Positions 8,604 through 17,405 of a DNA stretch of 35,346 nt are shown here, in pieces; position 1 is the stretch's first letter; each line of letters opens with the position of its first letter. The notes below the pieces were generated by a model. It saw nothing but the letters and a program-made list of their open reading frames with translations. It searched no databases and was not told the origin of the DNA. Position numbers and translations under genes: made by a program. The stretch lies in contig JBLGCL010000007.1 in the NCBI GenBank assembly GCA_047617305.1, positions 1 to 35,346 of the forward strand. The letters run 5' to 3'. The stretch comes from DATFIX01 sp047617305. Its GTDB lineage: Archaea > Halobacteriota > Halobacteria > Halobacteriales > Natrialbaceae.

Positions 8604-8837
8604 CTATTGCTGCTCGATGCGGGCGTCGCCCAGTCGGACCAGGTCCTCCGTGAGTCCCTCCCCGTCGCAGTCCTCGTTCGGGCAGCGATAGTGCCACCCG
8701 TCCTCGGTGGCGACCTGCTCGGAAAAGCGCTCGCCACACTGTCGACAGACGAGTTCGTCGGCGCCACAGGAGTCGCGGTGGAGTTCGTACTCGATCTTCC
8801 CCGAAAAGGTCCGATTGCAGGTCCCACAGGCGTACAT
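8604..8837 (-). CDS. Small two-zinc-finger protein
   Basis: A 77-residue protein with two likely zinc sites. The first is C4, C7, H20, C24, resembling a C2H2/C2HC finger. The second is built from C31, C34, C52 and C57. Haloarchaea encode many such micro-proteins. A few are known to affect motility or biofilm, but this one's role cannot be read from sequence. It has its own promoter: minus-strand GTTATACGG at about 8860-8868, roughly 27 bases before the ATG. It lies downstream of the fumarase gene on the same strand. Confidence 0.8.
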   Translation of the reverse strand: MYACGTCNRTFSGKIEYELHRDSCGADELVCRQCGERFSEQVATEDGWHYRCPNEDCDGEGLTEDLVRLGDARIEQQ

Positions 8838-8982
8838 GGAATATGCATGAACCTCATACCGTATAACTACCGTGGATCTTTTACCGGAACGGCGTTCGTT
8901 TCGACGGCGCCCCAGTCGGGTGGTTTGGGTCCCCGATCGTGGGAGGGCAACGCTGGGGGTCGCAGGTGCGTTTTGTCGGCGG

Positions 8983-10392
8983 TCAATCCTCGCTCCCGAG
9001 GATCCCTCGCTCGGTCATCTTGCGTGGATCGACGATCTCGTCGGCCTCGTCCTCGTCGAGGTAGCCCTCCTCGACGACGACCTCGCGGATCGTCTTGCCC
9101 TCCTCGAGCGCCGTCTTGGCGGCCTTGCTGGCCTTGTCGTACCCGATGTGGGGGTTGAGCGCGGTCGCGAGCGCCATGCTCTGTTCGACCTGAGTCTCGC
9201 AGTGCTCCCGGTCGGCCTCGAGTTTCCGGACGAACTTCTCGGCGAACGTCTCGCTGGCGTTGGCGATCAATTCGGCCGACTGGAGGAAGTTGTGCGCCAG
9301 CACCGGCTTGTAGAGGTTCAGGTCGATCTGGCCCTCGGCCGCGCCGGCCGAGACGGCGGCGTCGTTGCCCACGACCTGCTTGTGGACCTGGTTGACGGCC
9401 TCCGCGACGACCGGGTTGATCTTCCCGGGCATGATCGAGGACCCGGGCTGGTTCTCCGGCTGGTCGATCTCGCCGAGGCCGTTCCGCGGTCCCGACGCCA
9501 GCAGGCGGAGGTCGTTGGCGATCTTGTTCAGCGACCCGGCGACGACGCGGAGCGCCCCGTGGGCCTCGCTCATCGCGTCGTGGGCCGCCTGGGCCTCGAA
9601 GTGGTTGTCGGCCTCGCGGAACTCGACGCCCGTCTCCTCGGAGATGTACGCGGCCGCCTTCGCCGGGAACTCGGGATGGGTATTGAGCCCGGTCCCGACG
9701 GCCGTTCCGCCGAGGGCGAGTTCCGACAGGTGATCGCGCACGTCGTCGACGCGGGCCAGCCCCTTCTCGATCTGGGTCCGGTAGCCGGAGAACTCCTGGC
9801 CCAGCCGGATCGGCGTCGCGTCCTGCAGGTGCGTCCGGCCGGTCTTGACGATGCCGTCGAACTCCTCCTCCTTCTCTTCCAGGGCCTCCCGAAGCGTGTC
9901 GAGTGCCGGGATGACGTCCTTCTCCACTGCTTCCAGGGCAGCGACGTGCATCGCCGTCGGAATCACGTCGTTGCTCGACTGCCCGAAGTTGACGTGGTCG
10001 TTCGGATGCACCACCCGGTCGCCGATCCCCTCGCCAGCGATCTCGGCGGCCCGGTTGGCGATCACTTCGTTGGCGTTCATGTTCGTCGAGGTCCCCGACC
10101 CCGTCTGGAAGACGTCGACCGGGAAGTGCTCGTCGTGCTCGCCGGCGATGACCTCGTCGGCCGCCTCGACAATGGCGTCGGCCGTCGACTCCTCGATCAA
10201 CCCGAGATCGCGATTGGCCTGTGCCGCCGCCTTCTTGACGACCCCGAGCGCCCGGATGAATCGTCGGCTGAAGGTGATCCCGCTGATGGGAAAGTTCTCG
10301 ACGGCACGCTGTGTCTGTGCCCCCCAGTACGCGTCCTTCGGCACCTGCATCTCCCCGAGACTGTCCGATTCGGTGCGATAATCCTCCGACAT
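8983..10392 (-). CDS. fumC: Fumarate hydratase, class II
   Basis: A 469-residue cytosolic fumarase converting fumarate and malate in the TCA cycle. The superfamily signature GSSIMPGKINPV is present at about residue 315. The substrate-site segments GSGTSTNMNANEV, NFGQSSNDVIPTAMH and KTGRTHLQDA are also intact. The C-terminal FumC domain is present to the end. An alternative start four codons upstream (10404) exists. I prefer the ATG at 10392 because a TATA-like GTTTTACG (about 10418-10426, minus strand) then stands about 28 bases away, fitting a leaderless start. It is monocistronic by spacing. Confidence 0.95.
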   Translation of the reverse strand: MSEDYRTESDSLGEMQVPKDAYWGAQTQRAVENFPISGITFSRRFIRALGVVKKAAAQANRDLGLIEESTADAIVEAADEVIAGEHDEHFPVDVFQTGSGTSTNMNANEVIANRAAEIAGEGIGDRVVHPNDHVNFGQSSNDVIPTAMHVAALEAVEKDVIPALDTLREALEEKEEEFDGIVKTGRTHLQDATPIRLGQEFSGYRTQIEKGLARVDDVRDHLSELALGGTAVGTGLNTHPEFPAKAAAYISEETGVEFREADNHFEAQAAHDAMSEAHGALRVVAGSLNKIANDLRLLASGPRNGLGEIDQPENQPGSSIMPGKINPVVAEAVNQVHKQVVGNDAAVSAGAAEGQIDLNLYKPVLAHNFLQSAELIANASETFAEKFVRKLEADREHCETQVEQSMALATALNPHIGYDKASKAAKTALEEGKTIREVVVEEGYLDEDEADEIVDPRKMTERGILGSED

Positions 10393-10541
10393 GTGTGCCC
10401 TCATCGTTCGGGATCGGCGTAAAACTATCCGAAGCTGGGGTCACTTGCCAGCGATTCGATCCTCGCTAAACCTGCCACCATCCACGAAAAGCGCCACGAG
10501 CGCGAGGGGCGATCGTCCCGTGTGGCGTGTACGGTATTGAG

Positions 10542-11375
10542 TCAGACGCGACAGACTGCGAGCAGATGTTCCGAAAGATCGGCGACGGCCCGATCCTCCC
10601 GGAGTCTGTGGGCGAGCTCCCGCACGCTCTCCCTGGCGTCATCGCTCGTATCGTCGAGTGCGTCGTGAAAGTTGGACGCGACGGCTTCCAGCCCGACCAG
10701 CGTCTCGACCGACAGCCCGGCGTCGGTCAATTCGCGCTCGAACTCGTCCGCGCGATAGAAGTGGCATTCCGTCCACTCCGGATCGTCGAGGACCCCATCG
10801 ACCAGGTCCCGATCGTAGTCGCCCGTCCGAGCGAGGGGGAGGAGCAACTCGTGAGTTTCCTCGACGGCGGTGTGAAGGAGGAGTTCCTGGAGCACCGCCA
10901 GGCGGCCCATCACCGAGACGAGCCCGGGCGCGTCGTCGCGGGCGATCCTCGCGAGTTCCCCGGCCGCCCGCGCCCGTCCGTCGGCGTCGAGAACGTGCGA
11001 GAGGGGACCGCCGAGACAACAAACCGCGTCGAAGACGCCGTCCTCGAGCGGGTGATCGCGGACGTCCGCCCGACGGTTCGCCACCGCGTCGCTCAACCCT
11101 CGTTCGGCGATTTTCCCCCGGGCCACGTCGAGTTGCCCAGCACTCCGGTCAACGAGTGTCACGTCGTAGCCCCGCTCCGCGAGCCAGATCGCGTATCGAC
11201 CTGCGCCACCGCCCGCGTCCAGCAACCGTCCGGCGTCCGGAAGCGCTCGCTCCAGATACTCGATCGTGTTCTCGAATTCGAGGCGTGTCGGCAAGGTCCG
11301 GTCCAGTCGCTCCCACTCCCGTTCGCCGTACTCGTCGTAGAAGGTTTCCGGATCCACGAGGTCGTCGTCGGTCAT
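10542..11375 (-). CDS. Class I SAM-dependent methyltransferase
   Basis: A 277-residue protein with a standard Rossmann methyltransferase fold. Motif I is LLDAGGGAGRYAIWLAERG near residue 50, followed by the acidic ribose-binding residue in VTLVDRS and a DVRDHPLEDGVFD segment. The C-terminal half resembles small-molecule methyltransferases, but no substrate can be named. It starts 65 bases after the UbiA-family gene on the same strand with no clear promoter between, so it may be a third gene of the FEN1-UbiA unit. A link to quinone or lipid methylation is possible but is only inference. Confidence 0.8.
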   Translation of the reverse strand: MTDDDLVDPETFYDEYGEREWERLDRTLPTRLEFENTIEYLERALPDAGRLLDAGGGAGRYAIWLAERGYDVTLVDRSAGQLDVARGKIAERGLSDAVANRRADVRDHPLEDGVFDAVCCLGGPLSHVLDADGRARAAGELARIARDDAPGLVSVMGRLAVLQELLLHTAVEETHELLLPLARTGDYDRDLVDGVLDDPEWTECHFYRADEFERELTDAGLSVETLVGLEAVASNFHDALDDTSDDARESVRELAHRLREDRAVADLSEHLLAVCRV

Positions 11376-11440
11376 CGTGCGAGGTGAACTGGCCGATCGC
11401 GCCTACGCCTTCCGCCGGCGTGCGAAGCCTTCCGACCTGA

Positions 11441-12358
11441 TCACGTGAGGCCCGCCGCGTGACTCCAGGCCAGCACCTGGACGACCGCCAGCAGGACCAT
11501 GGCGAGAACGCCCGGGAGCGGGAGTTCTCGACGGGTGTACCGGACGATCCCCCACGCGAGCAAGGGGAGGACGCTCAGGCTCGCCAGCGCGACCGGGACG
11601 GGCAACGCTCGTCCGGCGAGTATCCCGAGCATCGTCAGATACGCCACCGTGCCAAGCACGTAGGTCAAACGAAGCCGCGATCGGGACCAGCGCGTCGGCA
11701 ACGTCGACTTGCCAACGGCGGCGTCCGCCTTCCGGTCCGGCCAGTGTGTTTCGAGCAGGTTGACGAACACCAGGACCGTGAAGGGCAGACATGCCACCAG
11801 TGGATCGAGCGCGATCCGGTTGGCTTGCACGGCGAAGCCGTACAGCGGCAAGGCGAGTCCACCGAGAACGGCGTTCGTTACTTCCCCGAAGCCACGCCAC
11901 ACGAGCGCCAGGGGCGGGAGCGAATACAGCCAGCCCAGCGCTGCGATGGCCCCGAGAACGAGGAGCGACGGCACGGTAATGCCGTGGAGGAGACAGAGGA
12001 TGGCAGTCACTACGCCCACGCCCAGTAAAATCGTCGCAGCCCGTAGGGCGATTCGGCGCGGGAGTCCGGTTTCCTGAAGGCCACCACTCCCGCCGGAGAA
12101 GGGCGTTCGACTGGTCAGTGCGTCGGTCTCGTAATCGGCGTACTCGTTCGCGTAGTGAACGCTGGCGGCGACGGGGAGCAGGACGACGAGACCGGCGACG
12201 GCAGCCGAGAGGTTTAAAGACGATCCCCGGGCGACGGCGATGACGGTCCCGAGCGCGTAGACGATGGCGATGAGGGCGAGTTGCGAGGGCCGGCTCATCT
12301 TCCAGCAGGCATAGAGCACGGGCCTCCGATCGGCGACCGTCGCCCCGTCCCCGGTCAT
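11441..12358 (-). CDS. UbiA-family prenyltransferase, MenA-like
   Basis: A 305-residue integral membrane protein with about eight to nine helices. The two Asp-rich prenyl-diphosphate motifs are visible: N71-x3-D75-x3-D79 (NEYADYETD) and D208-x3-D212 followed by GKSTL. The second motif's D..D..A.GK.T form is closest to 1,4-dihydroxy-2-naphthoate octaprenyltransferase (MenA), so menaquinone synthesis is the first guess. Archaeal UbiA paralogues also make geranylgeranylglyceryl lipids or haem side chains, so the substrate remains open. It begins 15 bases after the fen1 stop, which strongly suggests co-transcription. Confidence 0.82.
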   Translation of the reverse strand: MTGDGATVADRRPVLYACWKMSRPSQLALIAIVYALGTVIAVARGSSLNLSAAVAGLVVLLPVAASVHYANEYADYETDALTSRTPFSGGSGGLQETGLPRRIALRAATILLGVGVVTAILCLLHGITVPSLLVLGAIAALGWLYSLPPLALVWRGFGEVTNAVLGGLALPLYGFAVQANRIALDPLVACLPFTVLVFVNLLETHWPDRKADAAVGKSTLPTRWSRSRLRLTYVLGTVAYLTMLGILAGRALPVPVALASLSVLPLLAWGIVRYTRRELPLPGVLAMVLLAVVQVLAWSHAAGLT

Positions 12359-12373
12359 CGGACGGCGCCCCCG

Positions 12374-13354
12374 TCAAGACCACCGATCCAGTCCGGCCTG
12401 CACGACGCTCTCGTCGATGCGCTCGAACCCGCGTTCGACCTCGGCCGGGTCGACCTCCCACTCCTCGACGACGTACTCGCGGGCGGCGTCCATGTCGGGC
12501 GCGATGTCCCGGTCGAAGGCGTAGTCGTCGGTCACGTTCGGGTCGAGGAACAGCGTCCGGACGAGGTCCGCGTTCTCGACGTACGCGTCGCGCGCTTCGA
12601 GGGCGCCCCAGAGATCGCCGTGCTCCCTGACGAGTTTCAGGGCCGTCTTCGGTCCGACCCCGTCCACGCCCTCGTTGAAGTCGGTCCCACAGAGGATGGC
12701 GACGTCGACGAGTCCCTCCCAGGGCAGGTCGTGCTCGTCGAGGGTGGCCTCGAGGTCCATCAGCTCCGGATCCCCCTTGCTTGTGAGCTTCCGGAGGGTC
12801 TTCGGCGCCCCGAACAGCAGGGCGTCGTAGTCCTCGGTCCCGACGTAATCGACGTCGCCGCGCCGGGCCATGTGTGCACCCTGTGCTTCGCCCTCCGCCG
12901 GCGCCCGGATCACGGGGACGTCGAACAGGTCGAGGAGTTCCTGGCTCGTCTCGATGATCGTGTCCGTCAGGCGCTGGGTTCGCGACTCGAGGGTGGCCAC
13001 GGCGACCTCGTCGCCTCGTTCGCGGGCCTCCGCCAGTTGGTCCTCGTACTGCTCGCGTTCCGCCCGTCGCTTCTCGATCTCCTCGGTTTTCAGCTCCGAC
13101 GGCCCCCCGTCGAAGACGAACACCGGCGTCAGATCGTGTTCGAAGAACTTCGGGAGACCCTGGACGATGCCCACGAGGTTCGCGACCTCCGTGCCGTCGG
13201 TCGTCGTGTAGATCGCCTCGTCCGTCCACCTGACGGTCGTCGTCAGGTAGCGATAGAGCCAGTTGTGCGCGTCCACGGCGACGATCGAACCACGGAGGTC
13301 GTCGAACGGCACCGGTTCGAGGCTCGCCAACTCGCGTAGGGCTGCGTTTCCCAT
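12374..13354 (-). CDS. fen: Flap endonuclease FEN1
   Basis: A 326-residue structure-specific nuclease that removes Okazaki flaps and acts in repair. The N-terminal nuclease region starts MGNAALRELA with metal-site D28 in AVDAHNWLYR. The second acidic cluster follows in VFVFDGG and PAEGEAQGAHMA, then GTEDYDALLFG. A helix-hairpin-helix GVDGVGPKTALKLV lies near residue 225. The protein ends in QAGLDRWS, a short PCNA-binding motif in which the last aromatic residue of the usual Q-x2-L-x2-[FW][FW] is replaced. The frame is open well upstream, but the ATG at 13354 matches the family N-terminus and follows a weak AT-rich element near 13384. Confidence 0.94.
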   Translation of the reverse strand: MGNAALRELASLEPVPFDDLRGSIVAVDAHNWLYRYLTTTVRWTDEAIYTTTDGTEVANLVGIVQGLPKFFEHDLTPVFVFDGGPSELKTEEIEKRRAEREQYEDQLAEARERGDEVAVATLESRTQRLTDTIIETSQELLDLFDVPVIRAPAEGEAQGAHMARRGDVDYVGTEDYDALLFGAPKTLRKLTSKGDPELMDLEATLDEHDLPWEGLVDVAILCGTDFNEGVDGVGPKTALKLVREHGDLWGALEARDAYVENADLVRTLFLDPNVTDDYAFDRDIAPDMDAAREYVVEEWEVDPAEVERGFERIDESVVQAGLDRWS

Positions 13355-13431
13355 CGGCACCACGTAGGGGCGAGGACGGTTTGAATCATGCCCTCCCGGC
13401 CGACGAGACGGCGCAGAGGACCGGCGGAGGC

Positions 13432-13439
13432 TATTTACG
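13432..13439 (+). promoter_or_regulatory. TATA-like element of the cold-shock gene
   Basis: TATTTACG about 33 bases before the ATG at 13469, giving a leader of only a few bases. Confidence 0.5.
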
Positions 13440-13468
13440 TGCGAAGGGCTTACGAGAGTCGAAACACG

Positions 13469-13663
13469 ATGGCGACCGGTACAGTCACCTTCTTCCACGA
13501 CAGGAAGGGATACGGGTTCATCGAAACGGACGACGCGGACGAGGACGTCTTCTTCCACATGGAAGACGTCGGAGGAGAGGATCTCGAGGAGGACCAGGAG
13601 GTCGAATTCGAGATCGAAGAGGCCGACAAGGGCCCACGGGCAGTCAATCTGACACGCCTGTAA
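13469..13663 (+). CDS. cspA: Cold-shock domain protein
   Basis: A 64-residue single cold-shock domain that binds single-stranded RNA or DNA. RNP1 is seen as KGYGFIE and RNP2 as DVFFHM, with the usual GTVTFFHDRKGYGF start. The surface is very acidic, as expected in a salt-in cytoplasm. It is divergent from fen1, and the 114-base gap carries both promoters. Confidence 0.93.
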   Translation: MATGTVTFFHDRKGYGFIETDDADEDVFFHMEDVGGEDLEEDQEVEFEIEEADKGPRAVNLTRL

Positions 13664-13723
13664 GGGGCGATACGCCGCAACGCTCGTCCATCCGTAGCGA
13701 CAGCGCCGCGAACCCCGTTCTAG

Positions 13724-14263
13724 CTACGCCTCGGACATCGCCGGAGGCTCGATTCGCTCCGGTGCAACGCGACCGCGGGTTCCGGACAGCAACCGCTCTT
13801 CCGCGTCGGTGAGGTCGCGGGTCCGAAACGTCGACATCCCGTCGCGATACGTCTCTTCCGTCCGCGAACAGGGGGCCTCCAGAACGAGTTCGGCCAGTCC
13901 GGTCGTTCGACCGGTGAAACAGAACCCGGCCTTGTAGAGCGCCCGGTACGCGAAGGGGTTGTTGACGGCGATCCGCACCGTCTCGTAGTCCCGACCGAGG
14001 AGGTACTGTCGAAGGCCGGCCGCCAGGCGGGCACCGATCCCCTCGCCCCGGCGGTCGTCCCGAACAGTGACGTATCGAATCCAGCAGGCGTCGGCCTCCG
14101 TCCGGTCCTCGTTGAAGGCGATCGCGCCGACCAGGTCTCCGTCCTCTCGGGCGACCGCCTTCCCCGTGTTCGACATGACGAACTTGCCCGCGTAGCTGAA
14201 CCGCTCGTGATCGAGCCGTAGCGTCGCCCCGTCGTCTGGCCACCCGAGGACCACGAATTCCAT
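13724..14263 (-). CDS. GNAT-family N-acetyltransferase
   Basis: A 179-residue acetyltransferase. The acetyl-CoA-binding motif A is VRDDRRGEGIGARLAAGL at about residues 70-87, followed by NNPFAYRALYKAGF, the typical motif B with its AYRxYxKxGF pattern. The substrate is unknown. The C-terminal 50 residues go beyond the minimal domain. The ATG at 14263 is about 27 bases after a minus-strand CCTATAGG (about 14285-14293), so the transcript is probably leaderless. It lies just downstream of the tRNA-Gly gene. Confidence 0.85.
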   Translation of the reverse strand: MEFVVLGWPDDGATLRLDHERFSYAGKFVMSNTGKAVAREDGDLVGAIAFNEDRTEADACWIRYVTVRDDRRGEGIGARLAAGLRQYLLGRDYETVRIAVNNPFAYRALYKAGFCFTGRTTGLAELVLEAPCSRTEETYRDGMSTFRTRDLTDAEERLLSGTRGRVAPERIEPPAMSEA

Positions 14264-14427
14264 GCTTGCCCTCGGTTCTCGACGCCTATAGGGATGCGGC
14301 CCGCAAAAGCGCGACGAAGTGCAACCGCCGAGACCGACGGCCTTCGAAGGGGACTACCGTCGGGCGGCGGCCGGGAGTTTGCCGAGCGGAGCGGGGCAAA
14401 CGTCGGGCGGCACACGACCGCAGGGAA

Positions 14428-14498
14428 TGCGCCGGCCGGGATTCGAACCCGGGCCATGAGCTTGGAAGGCTCAGGTCCTACCACTAGACCACCGGCGC
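14428..14498 (-). tRNA. tRNA-Gly (anticodon UCC)
   Basis: Read on the minus strand, the gene folds into a complete cloverleaf. The acceptor GCGCCGG pairs with CCGGCGC, the D arm is GTCT-AGTGGTA-GGAC, and the anticodon arm is TGAGC-CTTCCAA-GCTCA. A four-base variable loop follows, then the T arm CCGGG-TTCGAAT-CCCGG. The loop centre TCC reads Gly codons GGA/GGG. The discriminator base is A at 14428 and CCA is not encoded. No intron is present. A minus-strand CCTTATTCAC near 14528-14537 is the likely TATA element. Confidence 0.96.
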
Positions 14499-14538
14499 TC
14501 GTTCGCACCCTTCGATTCCCGACCCGTGAATAAGGGCC

Positions 14539-15207
14539 TTACCCTTTGCCGTCGGTCGCCGAGCCGGATCGGACCACCGCGTAACAGTTCCCGCTCGAGA
14601 CGAACGAGTCCTCGATAGCCAGCCCGCCGGCCTCAAGATCGGCCTCGAACTCCGCCGGCGCGTAGATGTGGTAGTACCGATCGATCGTCTCGTCATCGGG
14701 GAGGGTCCACTCGAGCGTCGTGTCGAACCCCTCCGGATCGTCCGGCGAAGCGTCGAAGCGATCGTGGGCCGTGCCCCACGCGCTGACCAGCGCCCTTCCG
14801 TCCGGCGCGAGCACTCTGGCCAGTTCCGCGAGGCTCTCGCGGCGGCCCCCCCGCGTCGGCAGGTGGTGGACGGTCGCGATGGAGACCGCCACGTCGACGC
14901 GATCCGTCCCGATCGGTACCCTGGCGGCGTCCCCCTGCACCAGCGCGACGTCGAACCCGCGCTCGGCGGCCCGCGACCGGGCCGTCCCCAGCACGGCACG
15001 ACTGACGTCGAGACCGACGACCCGGTCGACGCACTCGGATAGCACCTCGGCGTGCCGACCGTTGCCGCACCCGACATCGAGGCCGACTCGGCCGGCCCGA
15101 CCGTCCAGGAACGACTCGACCTCGGGCCAGGGGTACTCCCGGGTGGCCGCGAAGTGGGTCGCGATCCGGTCGTAGGTCCGACGCACCCGGTCCCGGGACG
15201 GCTCCAT
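14539..15207 (-). CDS. Trm9/ALKBH8-like class I methyltransferase (probable tRNA wobble-uridine enzyme)
   Basis: A 222-residue SAM methyltransferase. The N-terminus TYDRIATHFAATREYPWPEV closely follows the Trm9/ALKBH8 pattern (YdxIAxHFsxTRxxPWPxV). SAM motif I is VGLDVGCGNGRHAE near residue 42, then VVGLDVS, and an IATVHHL segment near residue 118. Trm9 and ALKBH8 methylate carboxymethyl-uridine at tRNA position 34. The frame is open upstream to 15303, but the ATG at 15207 begins the conserved region and is about 27 bases after minus-strand CCTTAACG (15231-15238). It lies directly upstream of tRNA-Gly(UCC), a class of tRNA that carries a wobble uridine. Confidence 0.8.
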   Translation of the reverse strand: MEPSRDRVRRTYDRIATHFAATREYPWPEVESFLDGRAGRVGLDVGCGNGRHAEVLSECVDRVVGLDVSRAVLGTARSRAAERGFDVALVQGDAARVPIGTDRVDVAVSIATVHHLPTRGGRRESLAELARVLAPDGRALVSAWGTAHDRFDASPDDPEGFDTTLEWTLPDDETIDRYYHIYAPAEFEADLEAGGLAIEDSFVSSGNCYAVVRSGSATDGKG

Positions 15208-15299
15208 GCCGCTACCTCGATTCGGCCGGACGTTAAGGCTCCCGCTTCCGGTCGGGCCGTTCCGAGCTTGAGGAATCGGGCCCCCGCCGGGTGGGGGAC

Positions 15300-17402
15300 T
15301 CACCCCAGGAACAGCAGGAAGGCGGCGTACGCGACCGCCATCATGATCGTGGCGTGCTTGGCGCCGGCGCGAACGTCGCCCGTACTGAGTTGCCCGGCGA
15401 CGACCCCCGACACTGCCCCCTGGATCACGCCGGTGTGGAAGAAGAGGAGCTGGTACGCCGCTTCGTTGACGTCCCCGACCTGTCCGGCCCCGGCCACGGC
15501 CGGCACGTTCCCTTTACCGCCAGCCGTCGCGTTCCCGACGACGGTCTGGTCCGGGAGGTTCGGGATCAGCACCACGTTGAGAATCGCGATGATGAACAGG
15601 AAGACGAAGAACGAGACGTAGACCACGATCATGTACGAAAGCATTTCCTGGCGCCGGTTCCGCTTGAGCCGTCGGTCGGCCTTCGCCTGATTCGCCGCGA
15701 TCCGGAGGACCCTCGCGAGGTCACCGCTCGCGTGCATGGCGTTGGTGAGCAGCGTGACGACCCGGGACACCGTTCGCGTCCGGACCCGGCGTTCGAACCG
15801 TCGCAACGCCAACTCGACGTCCGAACCCCACTGGAGGTCGTACCAGACCCGGTCCAACTCCTCGTCGAGCGGGCCCAGTTCGCTCTCACGAACGCGATTC
15901 AGGCTCTCGACGATCGTCATTCCCGCCTCGTTGATGCTGGCGAGGCGATCGAGGAAGTCCGGGATCGCGGCCTCGATGGCCTCGATCCGTCGCCTGTGGA
16001 TCTCGAACGCGATCGCGAACGTGCCGACGACGAAGATCGCGGCCTGAACGAGGAGGTCGTCGAGCGTGGTCGCGGCGAGCGGCGCGTCGCTCTCGAGCAG
16101 ACGAATCCCCGTCAGCAGGGCGGCGACGGGAACGGTCGCCCACAGGAGCCGCTCCGGCCGGTCCACGACTGTGCGCACTGGACGGCGGATCCGCCGACCG
16201 AGCCCCCGAAAGCGACGGTAGACACGCAACCGTTCGCGGTTCGCGATGTCGGAGTCCCGCCCGCCGTCCGGCCGGCCCGCTCCGGTGGTCTCAGAGCGGG
16301 ACGGGAGACCGACGAGGCGACGACCCGTTTCGTCGGCGTGCTCGAGACGGGTCCGCGGATTCAGCGTGCCCATCGACTGGGAGAGGTACAGGACGAACAG
16401 GCCGTTTGCCACCGGAACGATCACGTAGACGAGGACGCGGAGTGGTTCCAGGGTATCCCCGACCGAGATGCCGATGACGATCAGGATCGTGATCAGGAAG
16501 AGCGGGCCGGCGACGAAGACGGTCACGTACCCCTCGGCGAGCGTTCCGAGCAGGTCGATCAGCTGTTCCTGCTGGGCCTCGGCCTCCTCCTGGAACTCCT
16601 CGTACTGTCGGCGGAGGAACTCCGAGAGGCTACGTCCGCTCCGGAGGACGCTCGCCAGGTTCTCGGAAAACTCCTTGAACTTCGCGCTGGGTGACCGGCG
16701 TCCCATCGTCTGGATCGCCGTGATGACGTCCGTTCCGAACAGGTCCATGTGCCTCACCGCGACCGCGGCTTCCTCGGAGGTGTCACCGTAGATGCGGCGG
16801 TTCCGGGCGAGCGTGCGAAGGACGTCGGGAAAGGCCATGCCGCTCCGCGACAGCGCATAGATGAACGCGACTGACTGCGGGAGCGTCCCGTCGATGCGTC
16901 GTTCCCGGTCCCTCGCCACGGTCCCCGGATACCACCACCGGAACCAGTAGGTGAGGACGGCCGCCACCGCGCCGAGCGAGAGACTCGTCGCCGTCACCAG
17001 CACGAACAGTTGGTCGAGCGTCAGGGACGGGACGCCGACGTAGGTGGCCAGAATGTCGAGTCGCGGCGGCATCGTCGCCCGGATCGTCTCCGCGTCGATG
17101 GACAGCAGAATGAGGAGGCCCCAGATGAGGTACATTCCCGTGATGCCGGCGAACAGCGCGACGAACACGGCGTACAGGTAGGTCTTGGCGGCGTACTCCC
17201 GGGGCGTCGTCGCGTAGTGCCCGGCCCGCAACTGGGCCCGTTTCCCGGCCGGATTCCGGCCGCGTTCGCTCACGTGGGATCCGAAGACGAGCAACGCGGT
17301 CCGCGTCACGAACCAGTCGAGCCGCCGGCTGACCGACGCGAGGAAAGGTATCGAAAGGAGCCCGAGCGCCAGCGCGAGCGGAACGTAGTTGGCGAGGGAC
17401 AT
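15300..17402 (-). CDS. pilC: Type IV pilus membrane platform protein PilC (TadC/GspF-like)
   Basis: A 700-residue polytopic membrane protein with two T2SSF/TadC domains. The first is at about residues 170-310, around DGTLPQSVAFIYALSRSGM. The second is at about 500-640, around IPDFLDRLASINEAGMTIVE. Transmembrane helices flank both and cap the C-terminus. Archaeal PilC proteins form the base on which pilins are assembled at the cytoplasmic membrane. A charged linker (about 345-400) separates the halves. It starts three bases after the pilB stop, so the two are co-translated or at least co-transcribed. No prepilin with a class III signal lies in the window. Confidence 0.9.
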   Translation of the reverse strand: MSLANYVPLALALGLLSIPFLASVSRRLDWFVTRTALLVFGSHVSERGRNPAGKRAQLRAGHYATTPREYAAKTYLYAVFVALFAGITGMYLIWGLLILLSIDAETIRATMPPRLDILATYVGVPSLTLDQLFVLVTATSLSLGAVAAVLTYWFRWWYPGTVARDRERRIDGTLPQSVAFIYALSRSGMAFPDVLRTLARNRRIYGDTSEEAAVAVRHMDLFGTDVITAIQTMGRRSPSAKFKEFSENLASVLRSGRSLSEFLRRQYEEFQEEAEAQQEQLIDLLGTLAEGYVTVFVAGPLFLITILIVIGISVGDTLEPLRVLVYVIVPVANGLFVLYLSQSMGTLNPRTRLEHADETGRRLVGLPSRSETTGAGRPDGGRDSDIANRERLRVYRRFRGLGRRIRRPVRTVVDRPERLLWATVPVAALLTGIRLLESDAPLAATTLDDLLVQAAIFVVGTFAIAFEIHRRRIEAIEAAIPDFLDRLASINEAGMTIVESLNRVRESELGPLDEELDRVWYDLQWGSDVELALRRFERRVRTRTVSRVVTLLTNAMHASGDLARVLRIAANQAKADRRLKRNRRQEMLSYMIVVYVSFFVFLFIIAILNVVLIPNLPDQTVVGNATAGGKGNVPAVAGAGQVGDVNEAAYQLLFFHTGVIQGAVSGVVAGQLSTGDVRAGAKHATIMMAVAYAAFLLFLG

Positions 17403-17405
17403 GCG

